A DNA stretch of 64,000 bases from Melanocharis versteri (taxonomy: Eukaryota; Chordata; Aves; Passeriformes; Melanocharitidae). Each line of letters begins with the position of its first letter. Position 1 is the stretch's first letter. The DNA is taken from NCBI GenBank assembly GCA_013397845.1, contig VZTG01010313.1, positions 124,001 through 188,000 of the forward strand, in the 5' to 3' direction. A model generated the notes under the pieces. The model had not been told where the DNA came from and made no database searches. It was given only the letters and a program-made list of their open reading frames with translations. This document shows positions 13,228-26,064 of the stretch, piece by piece. Both the position numbers and the translations under genes were made by a program.

Positions 13228-13345
13228 CATGGATCTGGGTGGCAAGAGACCTGTATTTCAGCCAGAGCTCTGTCTGCCTCATTATGTGATATTAATAAGT
13301 AATCTCTTGCCCTTTGTTTTGTTTTTTCTACAAGCAAAAGGCTTG
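13228..13345 (-). repeat. MIR/core-SINE-like relic, - orientation
   Basis: Read on +, AGAGACCTGTATTTCAGCC, then AGAGCTCTGTCTGCCTC, then ATTATGTGATATTAATAAGT, then AATCTCTTGCC follow the reverse complement of the MIR core: GAGACCTGGGTTC, AGCTCTGCCACT, CTGTGTGACCTTGGGCAAGT, CACTTAACCTCTC. It is a clear but old match, lying head to head with the + oriented relic to its left. Confidence 0.5.
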
Positions 13346-16134
13346 CAGTCTTTTGTGTGATGGTGTACAATGCCTTGTCCTGTGATCAGTCCAATACACC
13401 ACACTTCTAAGTATCTTGTAAAGGAGGTTATGTTCAAACAAAGGCTACACTGCTTTCTCAGTCAAGGTAAAAGGGTTGCTATACTGCACTGCACACACTG
13501 TTTTGCCAAGGGCACTATGTGTACAGAGGAAATGAACCATTTAGCGACTTCCGAAATTCTGAATGACTCTGTCCTGGCTCTGGTGGTGTTTAGAGCAGTA
13601 GCTAAAAGTCAGTCTGGGTTTACTGCAGTGAAGAATACTCTGTGTACTTCTCTTCTTGTTCTGATGAATCTGTGGAATAGACAATGATAAAGGGCCCTCT
13701 GCTCTTGGAGAAAATTGCTGATAGAAGAGTTAGGCCTGTTGATTTGACCCTAGCTCATACTCTCTTCATGATAATGCTTTTCACTGATGTCTGCATTGAC
13801 CTGCTCTCCACTCTTTCCTACAAAAGCCAAAGGAATTGGGTTCATTGTGCATATTGCGTTTTAATACAAGGTGTATTATTTTTCATGTTTTCAGACTTCT
13901 GAGTTGGACATCTGGCTTCATTAACAAAGGATGGCTCTTTCTCTCCTTTACATGCTGATGAAGCAGGAAACTAGTTTCACTGAAAACTGGTAAAGGCAGC
14001 TTGCCTGTCTCAAAAATGGGCTGATATTGCCTTAGCCTGTCATATACACAGTGCTGGAGAGAGAGCCAAGCAGAGCTCAGTGACTGCTCTCTGCACACTG
14101 CTTTACATAAGCCATGGTATCTTGGTCACAAACAAGGTGTAGTAAATACTACTTCCATTTTGGCATTGAAGGTGTTTTCTCACCTCTCTTGGATCTCATC
14201 AGTGAAAGATTGATCAAGCTTCCAATCAACATGAAGTAGCAAAGATTTAACAACTGTTCTTTGAAAAAAAGCCTGAATCTGGCACCTACTGTATCCTATT
14301 TGCCTGTCAGCAGGCTGGGCAAGTGGCTTCCTAATTTCAAGAGAAGTGCTTGCAGAGAGGGATGATTGCTCATGCCAGTAGCTCTCTCTGATGAAAAATG
14401 GAAAGCAGTGATTACCTTCAAAAGTCCATGAAGGTTCAGTTAAGGTAAAATATGAGACATATGATCAAAGCACTAAAAAGTACACAAATCCCAAGTGAAG
14501 GTCTGATTCCATGACAAATAACTCTGTTCAGCCTTTACCAAGAGACATAAGGGCACCAGAAAAACCATTCTGGATGATTGAGGATACCCATCCCATAGTT
14601 CGCTTTAGGAGGATTAAGAGCACATCTGTTTCCCTTTGTCAAGCCACATATTTCCCAGGCCGTTGATAGATTAGGTTAGCGTCAGTGAGATGCAGACTGC
14701 CTGACATGTATCTTTTCATCATCTTGCAGCCTTTGTCCTTTTTTTTAAGAGTGGGAAGGACCCTGAAATGAAAAAAGTTGAAGAAAGTATTTTTTCCTCA
14801 GAAGTTGTGTTTGTTTGTTTGTTTGTTTGTTTGTTTTAGGAGGATTCAAGAAAGACTCATTATCACTGAGATTCAAACAGTTTTTTTCAATCTATTTTAT
14901 ATTATTGACAGTGAACTGAAAAGTTGATCATTGCTGAATTTCAGTGACTTTTACCTCCTAATTTGTAGTCCAAGGACCTATACCCTTATCTGGTAGAGAA
15001 TCGCATTAGAGATTTTAGTTTGTATGACGCTCTGAAGTACCTGTATGTCTGAATGAGGAATAAGAGGTTTCAGACAGAACTAAGAGCCACAAAATCTTCA
15101 ACTTTCTCTTGTTTTAATTCTGTATATTTTTCATTAAGTCCCATGAGCTTCCATGTCAGAAAAAAATGAAGCTATTTTCTATCATTCTTTTTCTAACCAT
15201 TTGTTTTAGGACAGCCACAGGGCCACTCTAAACTAAACTGCTTCCTAATTATCCTTAAAAGACAATTTCACTTGGGTGATGAAGATAGTGGATGAAAGAC
15301 AGAGATAAAAGAGTCACTGAAGTTCACTGTGTTTTGACCCCGTACCTCGTCTCCCAGCCCCCATTCTTCCCAGACCTGGCAAAATGGAGACAGAATCTGG
15401 CTCTTAACCTTTTTGCAGCCTGGAGCAAGTCAAATCCTGAAACTCTTTGTCTTTTTTTCTTTTTTTCCCCCATTTGTAGGAAATAATCTCAAAGTAGCAG
15501 GACTATCTCTGCGAATCAAAATCAAAAGTAGGACTGTAACCAGAGACTACTATTACTAGATAATTTGGTTTAGCTATAAAGGAATATTTTGATTTATAAT
15601 TTAATGAACAATGGAATATCCACTAATCAGGTAGATCTTGCAAAAGATTTTTCAGAAAGCAGCATCTTTTTTTTATGCATCATAAGAACTGAAGAAGTTG
15701 CTATATATGTTTATGTAATGTACTGGGATTGCCCTTCTCAGAAATTTTTGGTTCTCATTTGCTTCTCATTTTTTGGCCTGGATGTGGCTGCAAGCCTAGA
15801 AAATAAAAAGAATACATCGTTAACATTCTTTAGCAGTGCACAGTACTTAGTTTTCTTTTCTTTTCTTTTTAGGAGGAAAGTATATTTCACAGAGACTATG
15901 CACTGAATTTATAGTGCATCACTATGGTGATGACCATGGAAAACACAATAGTTATGAATTACAAAATGTTAAGAAAGTGCAAAATTTCTTACGATGATGA
16001 CAACTTACCTGTCAACCTATGGTCCTGTTTAGAAAACTTTTCATTATAATGAGGATCATTGAAGTAATTTCCTTTACATATATTTGTCATTGTCATGAGA
16101 GTTCAGTTTGGCTTTTACAAGAATGCTCTGCTTT
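13346..16134. other. No recognisable gene; AT-rich
   Basis: Only chance-length frames are seen. The stretch includes the GTTT microsatellite at 14809 and a TTTTC run at 15850-15871. A perfect CAG|GTAAGT donor on the - strand lies at 16012/16011. The frame leading into it (codons for NYFNDPHYNEKF and so on, 16012-16105) has no good acceptor, so I do not call an exon. Confidence 0.5.
14809..14837. repeat. (GTTT)n microsatellite, 7 units
   Basis: Seven perfect GTTT units end in TTTTAG. This is a tetranucleotide microsatellite likely to vary in length. Confidence 0.95.
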
Positions 16135-16430
16135 TAGAGGGAACATGGGGCTCAGGCCACGTGGGGAAAGAGGCAGTGGAGTGAGGCTGCAGCTGGGGAG
16201 CTGCTGCCTACCTGCAAGACTCGGAGGGTGGGATCTCCCTCCAGAACATCCTCTCCCGGCCGTGGAGCGTGCTCCAGCAACCCTCCCTACCCACCCGGAA
16301 CCCCATCTGCCAAGCATGATTTGTCAGCAATCTAAACACATGTATCTGATGTTGGATCCCAGAGCTGGAGGGAAGCTGAGGAGCTGTTGTGTGGTCGCCT
16401 GAGACAGAAACACCACACAGGAGAGAGCAA
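16135..16430. other. GC-rich patch in AT-rich surroundings
   Basis: This 300-bp block is clearly richer in G+C than its flanks and holds about eight CpGs and a CACGTG E-box near 16159. On the - strand a frame from about 16340 to 16212 reads into a CAG|GTAGGC donor, and two overlapping frames are open, so coding is ambiguous. It could be a conserved element, a small promoter or a decayed repeat. No family is recognised. Confidence 0.35.
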
Positions 16431-17404
16431 GATGGAGCCAGAGGAATGTCTGTGTGTGAAGTATGAGGCTTGACAAGTCTGGCACTACTCACTCTGATAC
16501 TGCTTTTGACTGAATGAGCTTTTGATCTGTTACACAATGATAAATCTATGTAACTCTATTGAAGTTTACTCAACAAAATTAAGTATCAGAGTTTATTTTA
16601 GTAGAGTTACTCTGCGTTTTACCAGATGCAATTAATCCTGTCTGAGTTACATTGTTGTCTTTGATTCTGAACACTTGAAATGTAAACAATACATCCAGCA
16701 CATTTATGGAGTGATGAAAGGACAAATTCTCTTCTTACTCATATCTATGGAAAATGAATGTTTAGGATTTGACACTGGTTCCATCAAGGCACACTGTAGC
16801 CCTGGATGTGTATTTTAGACAAGACTCAAACTGTGGTTGTGTGAGGCTCACCTCAAATGTAAGCTTAACCAAACCTTTTCCTCTCTTGTAGTAACTACTT
16901 TCCTCCTCCTATTGCCTTCTGCTTTTTTTTCCATATTAATGATTAATTGCTTATGTTCCTGCTCTCTTACTAAAATGCTGAGTCTTTCACCTACTGTTTC
17001 CTTTTGGTTTATTCCTTTATAGTTGTTCCAGCTAAGCACCATCTATATGCAAAGCATCTAAATGTTTATATGGAACATGTGGTTCTTATTTTGCTTTGCT
17101 CCAGACATGACGTGTATGTGCATAGGAAGGAAGATGAAGTAGTTAACAGTGCTAACAGAAATCTAGATATTTTAGAAGAAAACTGCTTGCTTAAGTGAAC
17201 TAAAAAATATATAATCTTTCCAATTAAAATATTCCTAAATCAAGAAAAAAAGGAGATTCTGGATTAGTACTCCAAAAGGAAATATCTTTAGCATTGCAAA
17301 TTGTTGCTCTACAGTCTGAAACTACAGCAACGTTTCCAAAGTCTGGTTTAAATAAGCAGGATTCTTAAGGAATGCAAAATTTAAAGCTTAAATATGGGTT
17401 CATT

Positions 17405-17570
17405 TATTTGCTTTTTCTATTTCCTCTTTTCCCTCCTTTTCATTTTTCTTTTTTTTTTCTTTCCTTTCCCTCTCTTCTACTACCCCTACTTTTTTTACTT
17501 TTTTTACTTTTGCTTCTTCTTCTTTTCATTTTTCTTTTTTGTATCCTTTTCTTTTTTTTTTTTTCTTTGT
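17405..17570 (+). repeat. Pyrimidine-rich tract of about 165 bp
   Basis: C and T make up nearly all bases, with blocks such as CTTTTTTTACTTTTTTTAC and a final T run, ending in TTTCTTTGTGCACAG. Tracts like this are mutable low-complexity DNA. The terminal CACAG is a textbook 3' splice site context, but the frame after it runs only about 30 codons with no strong donor. Confidence 0.85.
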
Positions 17571-18004
17571 GCACAGACAACTTTGCAGATTTTTTAAAAA
17601 AATCTTCCTTCAAGATATGGAAGGTTTTGTCTCACTTTGCATATATTCACGAGGCAGTAGTATTTTAAATCTCGTTTAACAAGGAAGTAATCCATGCGGT
17701 CTCTGGTCCTTTTTACTGAGGACTCTAGGACTAGCTGACTCTTGGAAACCTTTTACTGCAATCTATATAGGAAATCAATTATGAGGAATATTGGAGCACC
17801 AGGAGACTATTCTTAGCTTGACTTTACTATGCTTTACAGTGAGGATTTAGATCCCTGAGAGCTAGATATTCAATATCTTACATGGCTGTTGTGCATCTAT
17901 GACCTGACTTCTCTGCACATTGTTGTTTTTCTGAGCTCCCATACGGGTTAAAATTCACCTTGCCTGTCATAAGAAGGAACATAATTTAAAGAGAAAGAAA
18001 AGCT

Positions 18005-18023
18005 ATGTGTGTGTGTGTGTGTG
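18005..18023. repeat. (TG)n microsatellite
   Basis: About nine TG units interrupted at the end by AGTTT. Confidence 0.9.
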
Positions 18024-18599
18024 AGTTTAATGCTTACACAGACATGGAGTTGGCTCTTCTTTGGAGATAATGGAGACTGAAGGTTGTGGTGTACTACCAT
18101 AATTCACAGGTGGGACACAGTGGTCTTGGTTTCTGGGTTGGAGTGATGCCTCCATCATCTTTATTTGCAGATCCCTCAGGTGATAGGACTCTGTGTCCTA
18201 CCGCCTGAACACTCCCAGATGTCTCTATGTGTGTTTCTGTCACAGGAAGACTTTGTATTGCAGTGTGTGGGCTTTAGAACAGAGGTTTGGATTCCACCTA
18301 TTATTGCAGCATTGCTATTCTCCCCAAACATACGCAGCTTAGGGTTTCCATGGTGCAGAGAACTGTCTCTTGTTAACCAGAGGCAACGGGTGCCAATTCA
18401 GCCTACAGTGCGTATCACTTGCAACATCAGGGTTACTTTGCATCCTCTCAGTATGTAGAGGGAATGGAGAGCAGAAGTTAGACAACACCTGAAATAGACT
18501 TGCTGGTTTTGTTCTCTGTGTAGTGAGCAAATATCTTCTTACTTGTTTTGGTGTTTCTATGCCCGTCTCTGACGAAGCGTATCCATTCCACTTTGTGCC

Positions 18600-18705
18600 T
18601 TACTAAGTCCTTTTGGACAGGAATGTTCTGTGTTTGTACAGTATCTAGCAGAGGGGGTCCTGACCCTTAGCTGAAGCTGTGATGAGTACTGTGGACGTGC
18701 AGTCC
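18600..18705 (+). repeat. Possible ancient amniote interspersed repeat
   Basis: GTTTGTACAGTATCTAGCAG followed by GGGGTCCTGACCC resembles a phrase frequent in turtle, crocodilian and other amniote repeats (TTGTACAGCRCCTAGCAC, then AATGGGGTCCTG, then a CTAGG-containing end). I know the phrase as a dispersed repeat but cannot place its family, and only about 40 bp align well. Confidence 0.3.
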
Positions 18706-21700
18706 GAAGAAGGTTTCTCCTTCTCACGAACTCTGTAAGAAAACAAGATAAACTGGGACATTCTTTTCTCTTTCTAATCTTATGTTTTGCTAACTGGAGC
18801 TCCAAGGCTTTGACCAATCCCCCTGAGGGGTGGAATGACACTGTCTAATCACTATTATGTAGATATCTTTATATAAAAGTTAGAATTAAAATAAAGACAC
18901 TTCACTTCTGCTTTCTACAGCTTGGTGTGAGTTTGCTCTTTCTATTGCTGCCAGCAGCGACAGAGTACCATGAAAATGCAAACATTAAGAATATAAAAAA
19001 TGTACCACACAAACCCAAATCCAGCTGGCGCAGACTCCTCCTTCTGATGGTGGACAATTTTGACTATTTAGGGTACATATATAAGATACAGGGCAAGAAT
19101 AGCAAGATGTTTATTCTTATTTATCTTCCTGATCCTGGCACTCAGCAGCTGTACAGGGACTTGTGTAGCCAGAGTGTGCATCTAGATCATCCTGTGCCAC
19201 AGACACTGACGGACCTGCCCTCCACATCCATTCCTTTCTCTAAAACAAAATGTAGAGTAAAACTAGGTAAATACCAGAGATTACATAAGTATTAGTGTGG
19301 GTGAAAGTTAATACTATGGAGATTAAATAATGTGGATGAGCTGCTAATGCTATTAGAGATTTTAGGGAGTGGGAAAGCACAGCTCAGAAACCTTTAGCTC
19401 ACTCCTTCCAAACACATTTTTATTCCATGAGCAGGTTGGGGAACCACACCTAAATTCTACTGTTAAAAAATTTGTAATGTTTTTATTCTTTTCAGCTTTA
19501 ATGGCTTAGAGCATAACAGCAATATGTACATATTATTTACAGGAAAATAATTTTCCAAAGACCTATGTTATCTTTTTTTCTCTAGCAAGACCAGCATGCC
19601 TGTCCCACCTGCGCATAAGAAAAGTAGTTTTAATTGGGGTGAATGGAAGAATTAACAACCTTGTATCACATTCCTCATCGGTCACTTATTTTATAATCCC
19701 AGAATACCCAAGCCTGTTTAACTCTAAGACTAATTGTAAGAAATGCATCAATGCAGTTTCCTATTTATAGTGCTAGAGGGATTTCACATAGATATGGAAA
19801 GTAATCTTCTGATCTGCTGCTGGATCAAGACCTTATATACACCTTGGAAAATAGTATGGCTTGTAACTATCTCATTCTTTCACAACTCTTCTACCACAAA
19901 AATTTATCAGTTTCCTCACAAGGAGCTACACAGATGCTACATGTGATATTTTAAAGCCAAATAGTTTCTGCCTAACCTATTCCAAAGATATCTTATCAGA
20001 TCTTTGGCTAAATAAATATTGTTACATTATTTTAAGTCTTGTATATCTGGAAGAATAGCTGGATGTTCTTCAAATATGTAGACTACAAAATACAGGGAAC
20101 ATCAGTGAGGATGGAAACAAGGGAAGAATGTTTCCGGCCAAAGGTACTAGCTGAGGAAAGTGATGAAAACTGGGGCTTGGAAGCAAAACTGTCTTTACTA
20201 TAGACCGACTCATGCAAAACCATAGTATTCTTCAGTGCTTTACACCTAAAAATTTGCAGCCTAAAATAAAGTTAAATTTTCACCTGTATCCTTAGGTGAT
20301 AGGTAAATAATCCTGGGAATTACATTTAGTCCTAAAGTACTTTTTCAAGGACAGTCAAGCAAAATTCCCTTGGAGTTGAAACACGCATTTACCTGAAAGA
20401 GTGTGGCAGGACACAGCTCATTAAGAAGGTCTTGCATATATGGTAAGAATAAAGCTGTGAGTGAAGATTGCTTTTGAATCATGTAGAAGATTAGCATCTT
20501 CCACTTGGAGAAGAATTTTAAAAAATCCATATCATCAAGAACACTTAGACATTCTGTTTTTAAAGCAGAAAGTCAGTCTCAACATTGGGTGCAGAAAGTT
20601 ATGTTTTCACATTTTAAATTATGGTACTTGTACATCAACTGGCTGGAAACAAATGTTTATTTTCTGTCTGAAAAATGCACATTTTCCAGCTTAATTGCCT
20701 AACAGTTCTTTATTTATGTTGGATGTAAATTCATAAATGTCTTTTCAGAAATAAACTTGCCTGCAGATGGCTGCTATATGTTTCTGGAAATATTTTTTAA
20801 AAAATGTGTATTTAAACTAACTTTGGTGGAAATCTTGTAAATAAACAAAGGTTTCAGCGAATTCTTGCAAATATTCTGGAAAGAAAGCCACGTCAGCCCA
20901 ATTATGTGGAGCTGCACTATCATAGGTTATGTTCTCACTGAAACTGTTTCACTGCAAATACTGGCTATGATGTTTGATTTTGCTTATGAATGGGCAATGG
21001 CATATATACTTTTTCATGCATCCCCCTACTTCACTATTTCTGGTAACATAAATAGTTCCTGAGTTGGTAGTTTTTCAAAGCGGTCATTGAAAAAAAAATC
21101 TTTGAACTTCGGTTGATTTCACTTGGAAGTGTTACTTTACATCATGTATCAAGCAATTCTCTCCATTACTTCCAAGTCTTCAAACACAGCTGTCCCCACT
21201 TTTGTAGCTGTAGTCTGAAGGAAATAGAGATGACTACACTACAGCAAAAGAGATTTCATTAATTGGTTTTAATTTTATGAGGGCTAAAGGAAGAATCTAC
21301 ATCTCTGCAGCCAAATTAAAATTCAACCGTAGTGCACAGTCTCACAGTTCACAGACACATCTTGATTTTCAGAGTAGATGTACCAGGTCACATCAGATCC
21401 AAAAGAACAAGCATTTTCTATTTGAATTACAAATTACTTCTTAGGGGATTGATCATATGTCCTTAACACAACCTTTCCTATGTCCTTCTCAACCTTTTAG
21501 ATTCACACCTCATTTCTTAGATAATTTCTACTAAGAAGTCTCTGCCCATCATCAGAGCATGTGGATGCTTGGAAGGGAGATGGCTACATTTGCTGTTCGC
21601 GGTTTCTCATGGGTAGTACGTTCCTTTTGGGGTGGAGAGGTACGGTTTTAGACAGCACGGTCAATCATTAAACCCAGATGAGAGAGAAAAGGTTATTGAA

Positions 21701-21791
21701 ATTCATAGCCTTCTCTTAGACCACTGCAGGAGAGCTGTCTGTGCTGCTAGAAAAGCACAGAATTCACAATATAAAATGTCTGTTAGGCCCA

Positions 21792-21814
21792 TGTGAGAGA
21801 GAGAGAGAGAGAAA
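21792..21814. repeat. (GA)n microsatellite
   Basis: About ten GA units, ending GAAAG. Confidence 0.9.
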
Positions 21815-22989
21815 GTAGTGACTGGAGGCCAGCTTTACTACCCATCGCTCAAGTCCCAGCTTTAAGGCACTTAATACGCTGATAGATGTGGTTAGGTGAG
21901 CAGAATAGAGTCCACTCTGTGACACCACCCCATCCATATGCAGTTCATTGTTAATATACAGCTAAAACAGGAAACTTCTACAATCAGATAAAGAAAGCTC
22001 TACAGTATGTGATTATGGCTTGGTCAGATGTGAGCGTCTGTATGAAAAATAATACCTCAGGTTGAATAACAAAGAACAGCTTGTATTTGAACTTGGCTGT
22101 GGTGAATTAAAATGAATTCCCTGAGTCCCTTTGCTCATGGTAGCTTTCAATTTTGTAGCATTTTTCAACCCTTTTGCTCCTTCAGGGTTACGAGTGATTA
22201 ATTTTATTGACTTAATCTCAACTTGATATTTTTACTGTAAATCCTTCCAATGTTCAGAGTATAATTATAGTTTAATGATTAAAACTTGTGGATTCTATTC
22301 CCCAGAAAGAAGACAATATTTCACTTTTACATTTTTAAGGCTATTTTTCAGTGTCTCGTACAAAATGAGCAAATAAAGCATAGGGAAATTTGGAATGTTT
22401 GTTTGTTTGACATATTAATCACTACAGGTTTCATAATTGATTTTTTCTTTTGCCCTCAATTTATAATTTTATAATGAAGTCTGCAAGCAATTTAGTTTTA
22501 TCCTTGAGGAGAGTGGGCAGAAAAAGAATCAATAAAAGAGCTGAACTTTAATACAGAAAGCGAAGTTGTGATTCTTGAACTTCAGTATAGATCTGTATTG
22601 TGTATTCTACACACCAAACCAGTACTGATATTAATGGAATTTCACTGTGTGTAATGAGGGGAGAATATTCACTGGAGATTTCCAGTACAGTTGAAGGATC
22701 CACAGCATTGACTTGGCCCTAAATCTAGAGCTCCGAAAGATAAAAATACCTAAAATATCAGGCACAGTTAACATTAAATCTAGGTCGTTACTATATAACA
22801 AGTACAACACTGTTGAGGTAGCATAAGAAAAAAGTATTGCAAATTTAGTGAAGGTCAAATTTTCAGAGACTTAGTGTGATGTCCATTCATATTATGCCCA
22901 AGTCACTTGCATGTGCTCTTCTGTCAGCTACTGTTTGTGTTAACAAATAACAGCTTTTAAACCCAGAACTCCTGCTCTCTATTTGTAGC

Positions 22990-23006
22990 TTTTTTTTTTT
23001 TTTTTT
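22990..23006. repeat. Poly-T run (17)
   Basis: Seventeen consecutive T followed by AAAT. No retroposon body is recognisable on either side. Confidence 0.9.
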
Positions 23007-24646
23007 AAATAACCTGATTGATGTAAAGGCCATTTCAATCACTTCTGCTCTCAGCTGCTAACAGGAAAAAGGGCTTATGCAAGAGATTTTGCTTCAAATG
23101 ACTAGACACTGAGTTCAGGCACATTTTGAACATCTGGTCTATAGAGGTGTTATATTCCATAAACAGAATAAAAATTGTTTGACATAATAACTAAGGCTAA
23201 TCAAGATGACTAAAATAAATATTCTTTTAGTAATGAAAGTATTTTCATCTTCTCTTTGTCTTTACTTTCACTGTACCTCAGATATCGAAAATGAAATATG
23301 AAGCTGAAAAAACATGGCAAGTAGGTGAAACTTTTTTCACCTTTTTTTACCGGGATAATTACCTTTACAGCATCATGGTACTCCCTCAGCAAGTTACTTT
23401 GAATGAGTCTAGGAGGATGAGTATCCAAACTGCTCTCAAGTTTTCACTCACATTCCAGTTACTACTATTCTAATTGAGTAGTGTTGCTACTTGAATTTAC
23501 ATTATTCAAAATTGCAGTGGAACTTTTCTTCCTTTTGTAAAACACTGTTTCTGTCCCTGAATTTACATTTTGGGGTACGTGTGGCTGCGGACATGCTCTG
23601 CAGCAGAACAGTCAGTAGAAACTTTGATAAGAGACTAAAACCAGCCTGATCTGTGCCTTCTCTGAAGACGAATTGTCCCACTCATCATTGCAGCATTGCT
23701 TGCATGCTAGACAAATACTGGGCTCATTTTCCTTTCTAGAGGAATCCTTTCTCTGCCATTCTTCAGGAGTCAAGGAAATGCAAAAGGTTTTGTTGGCACA
23801 ACTCGTGTAAGGCAGACACAGTTAATATTGCCAGATGTCTTCTGACGGTATTCCTTAGACAGGAGCCCTGAATGAAAGAAGTAGCACTGGCAGAGGGGAT
23901 TTTGATTGTAGAACTTCTTCTGTGTTGGGACTTTCTGCTGATACAAAAGTAAGGCATCATCCTACCCCTAAGTGAACACTGTTTCTAATGTATAAACATA
24001 CTTTAAAAGTGATGTGGTTTTGGTAAACCTCAAAGCATTCCCAAGTTTTCTTTTTGGAACTGACTTTCAATTCCTTCTGAGGGCCAGGGACAGCTCTTCC
24101 TAGTCAGTTGTGCACAGTCAGTCTTTGTAAACAGACTTAATTGTAACTATTTCTACTTAATTCACCATCCATCCCCAAATCACTGTAGCAACAGTTTTCA
24201 TCCTAGCTTTTCAAGAGAGTGATATTGACAATGAAAAAGAAAGCTGGAAGCAGCACTGGTTCCTGGTTTGCACAGGCAGTATATGAGACAGAATATGGAC
24301 ACTGGCTTCTAATCACTACAAGCAAACTTTGCAAATTTCATGCATAATTTAACTTTCCAGAAAGTGAGAGCCAGGTCTTAAAATTCCCATCCCACAGAAA
24401 ATTCTCTGATCCAAAAGGAAGGCTTTTAGTTGGTTAAAATGAATTAAAAGGTTTGGAGTTTTACAGCTCTTATTAAAAGGATTCCCATAGTCCTGTGTTC
24501 CACATGGCCATGATGTGTTCTGAAGATTACTAGAAAAACAATTAGATATTTATGAGCAAATTGTTTTTCTACCTGTCTTTTTGTCTTTAGAAAGATCTCA
24601 TAAGATTAAAGCAAGCATTGATGAATGAACTTGGAAGATCTTGTTT

Positions 24647-24709
24647 AAATTGCAAGGTCTAAATGAATAAATATAAATAAATGAATAAATGAAATTGCAA
24701 GGTCTAAAT
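24647..24709. repeat. 18-bp direct repeat around an AAAT/AATG-rich spacer
   Basis: AAATTGCAAGGTCTAAAT occurs identically at 24647-24664 and 24692-24709, separated by 27 bp built from AAAT and AATG units. This fits a slippage-driven tandem duplication with a 45-bp period. The spacer is too short for a mobile insertion with a target-site duplication. Confidence 0.85.
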
Positions 24710-25478
24710 TTACTGCGTTTTTTTCTAAGCAGAATTGAGGCTTTGATGAACTGGGGATGCAGAGAGTCCCTGGTTGACAATCTGGTTTTCAATCTGTAGG
24801 AGCTGTATGCTGTAGATTATTTGTTTGTGGGAATGGTCACTCATATCTAACTAGAGGGAAAACTTTGCAAGTTCTTTTCACCTATGGATCAAGGGAAGAG
24901 TGAGAAAGCTGACACTGAAAGAAGAAGAAATTGAAATAAAAAAGGAGAGTTTCAATCTCCTTATCTGCAGGTGAACCCTTCTTTTGCTTTTGATTTTTGG
25001 AAGGAAGATTAGTCATGGAATAACACACTTGTGCAAATTTTTGCTTGGAAAATTTCAGCAGTTTCTTATGTGTACAAAATGAGACTTCTGAAAATCAAGT
25101 CCCATATCAAGGTTATGATTTTCAATATAGAAAAACCTAGTAATTGTTTGTAGTGGACACAATTTTCAGAGCTTAAATACTCATTATATATGTTTGTGGA
25201 ATGTTCAACTCAGTGATTTTCGCTTGTCTTATATCCCCATGGAGCTGGACAATAATAATTCTTGGAAATACTCAAAGGCACCACATATTAAAAAATCCAA
25301 AGTTCACTATCCATAAAGTTATGGAGAAATGCTTACCTCTTTTAAGGGCATTTTTAAGAACCACTGCCCCCCACATACAGGTATAGGGGTTCTGGTCAGC
25401 AAACATTTAACAGATTCTGTCTTTTTCAGGTACACTTTCAAACCACATTGCAGTCCTTGTATATGAGCTTACACGCAC

Positions 25479-25489
25479 TTTTTTTTTTT
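25479..25489. repeat. Poly-T run (11)
   Basis: Uninterrupted T run followed by CCTG. Confidence 0.85.
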
Positions 25490-26040
25490 CCTGAAATTGT
25501 GCCCTTATACAAATACTTGAGCTTGATAAGAGTTATGATTTCTCAATTTCCACATATAATCGCTGTCTTGTGCTTGCAAAATTGAACAGCCAAATACTTG
25601 AGAACTAGGGCTGGATGATGAATTGAAAGTGTTTCAACCTTTAACCCCACATGTCTTTTAGTCCTGTCTACTTGCATAAAACTGCCAAAACCACATTTTT
25701 ATGGTTTGTTTTCTGTGCAGCAGATCTAAACCAGCTTTCTAGAGGAAAAGGAAAGTAGATCATATTCTGCTTCAATCGGTATCAAAGTAAAGAGGGAATT
25801 TCGAATTACGGAAGCATTGTGTGTTATTGAAGGAAGTGTAAGAAAGAGAAAATACCTAGCTTATTTTTGCAAACCAGAGCTGAGCACAGAAGGCTGACAA
25901 CTTTGGGGAAAATATATTCTCCTTTCCTATAATTATGTGGTCTTCTATGAATTGCTTACGAAGTCATTCAGTTTAGGGATTGCCACTCACTACATTCTGC
26001 TCTCAGCTTCCCAGCTTCAGATGAGAGATTAATCACACAA

Positions 26041-26064
26041 ATAACCCAGCCATCTCTGGGTTAT
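26041..26064. repeat. Perfect 9-bp inverted repeat with 6-base loop
   Basis: ATAACCCAG and CTGGGTTAT flank CCATCT. The arms are perfectly complementary and could form a short hairpin in RNA or cruciform in DNA. There is no T run after it and no known family, so function is unknown. Confidence 0.8.

Noticed and set aside
17372..17668. Hydrophobic Phe/Leu-rich + frames
   Set aside because: They are translations of the pyrimidine tract, not a membrane protein.
18927..19295. 122-codon + frame with a leucine-rich, signal-peptide-like start
   Set aside because: The first codon is GTG, not ATG, and the frame has no domain. The hydrophobic start comes from TTGCTCTTTCTATTGCTG-type sequence and is not persuasive.
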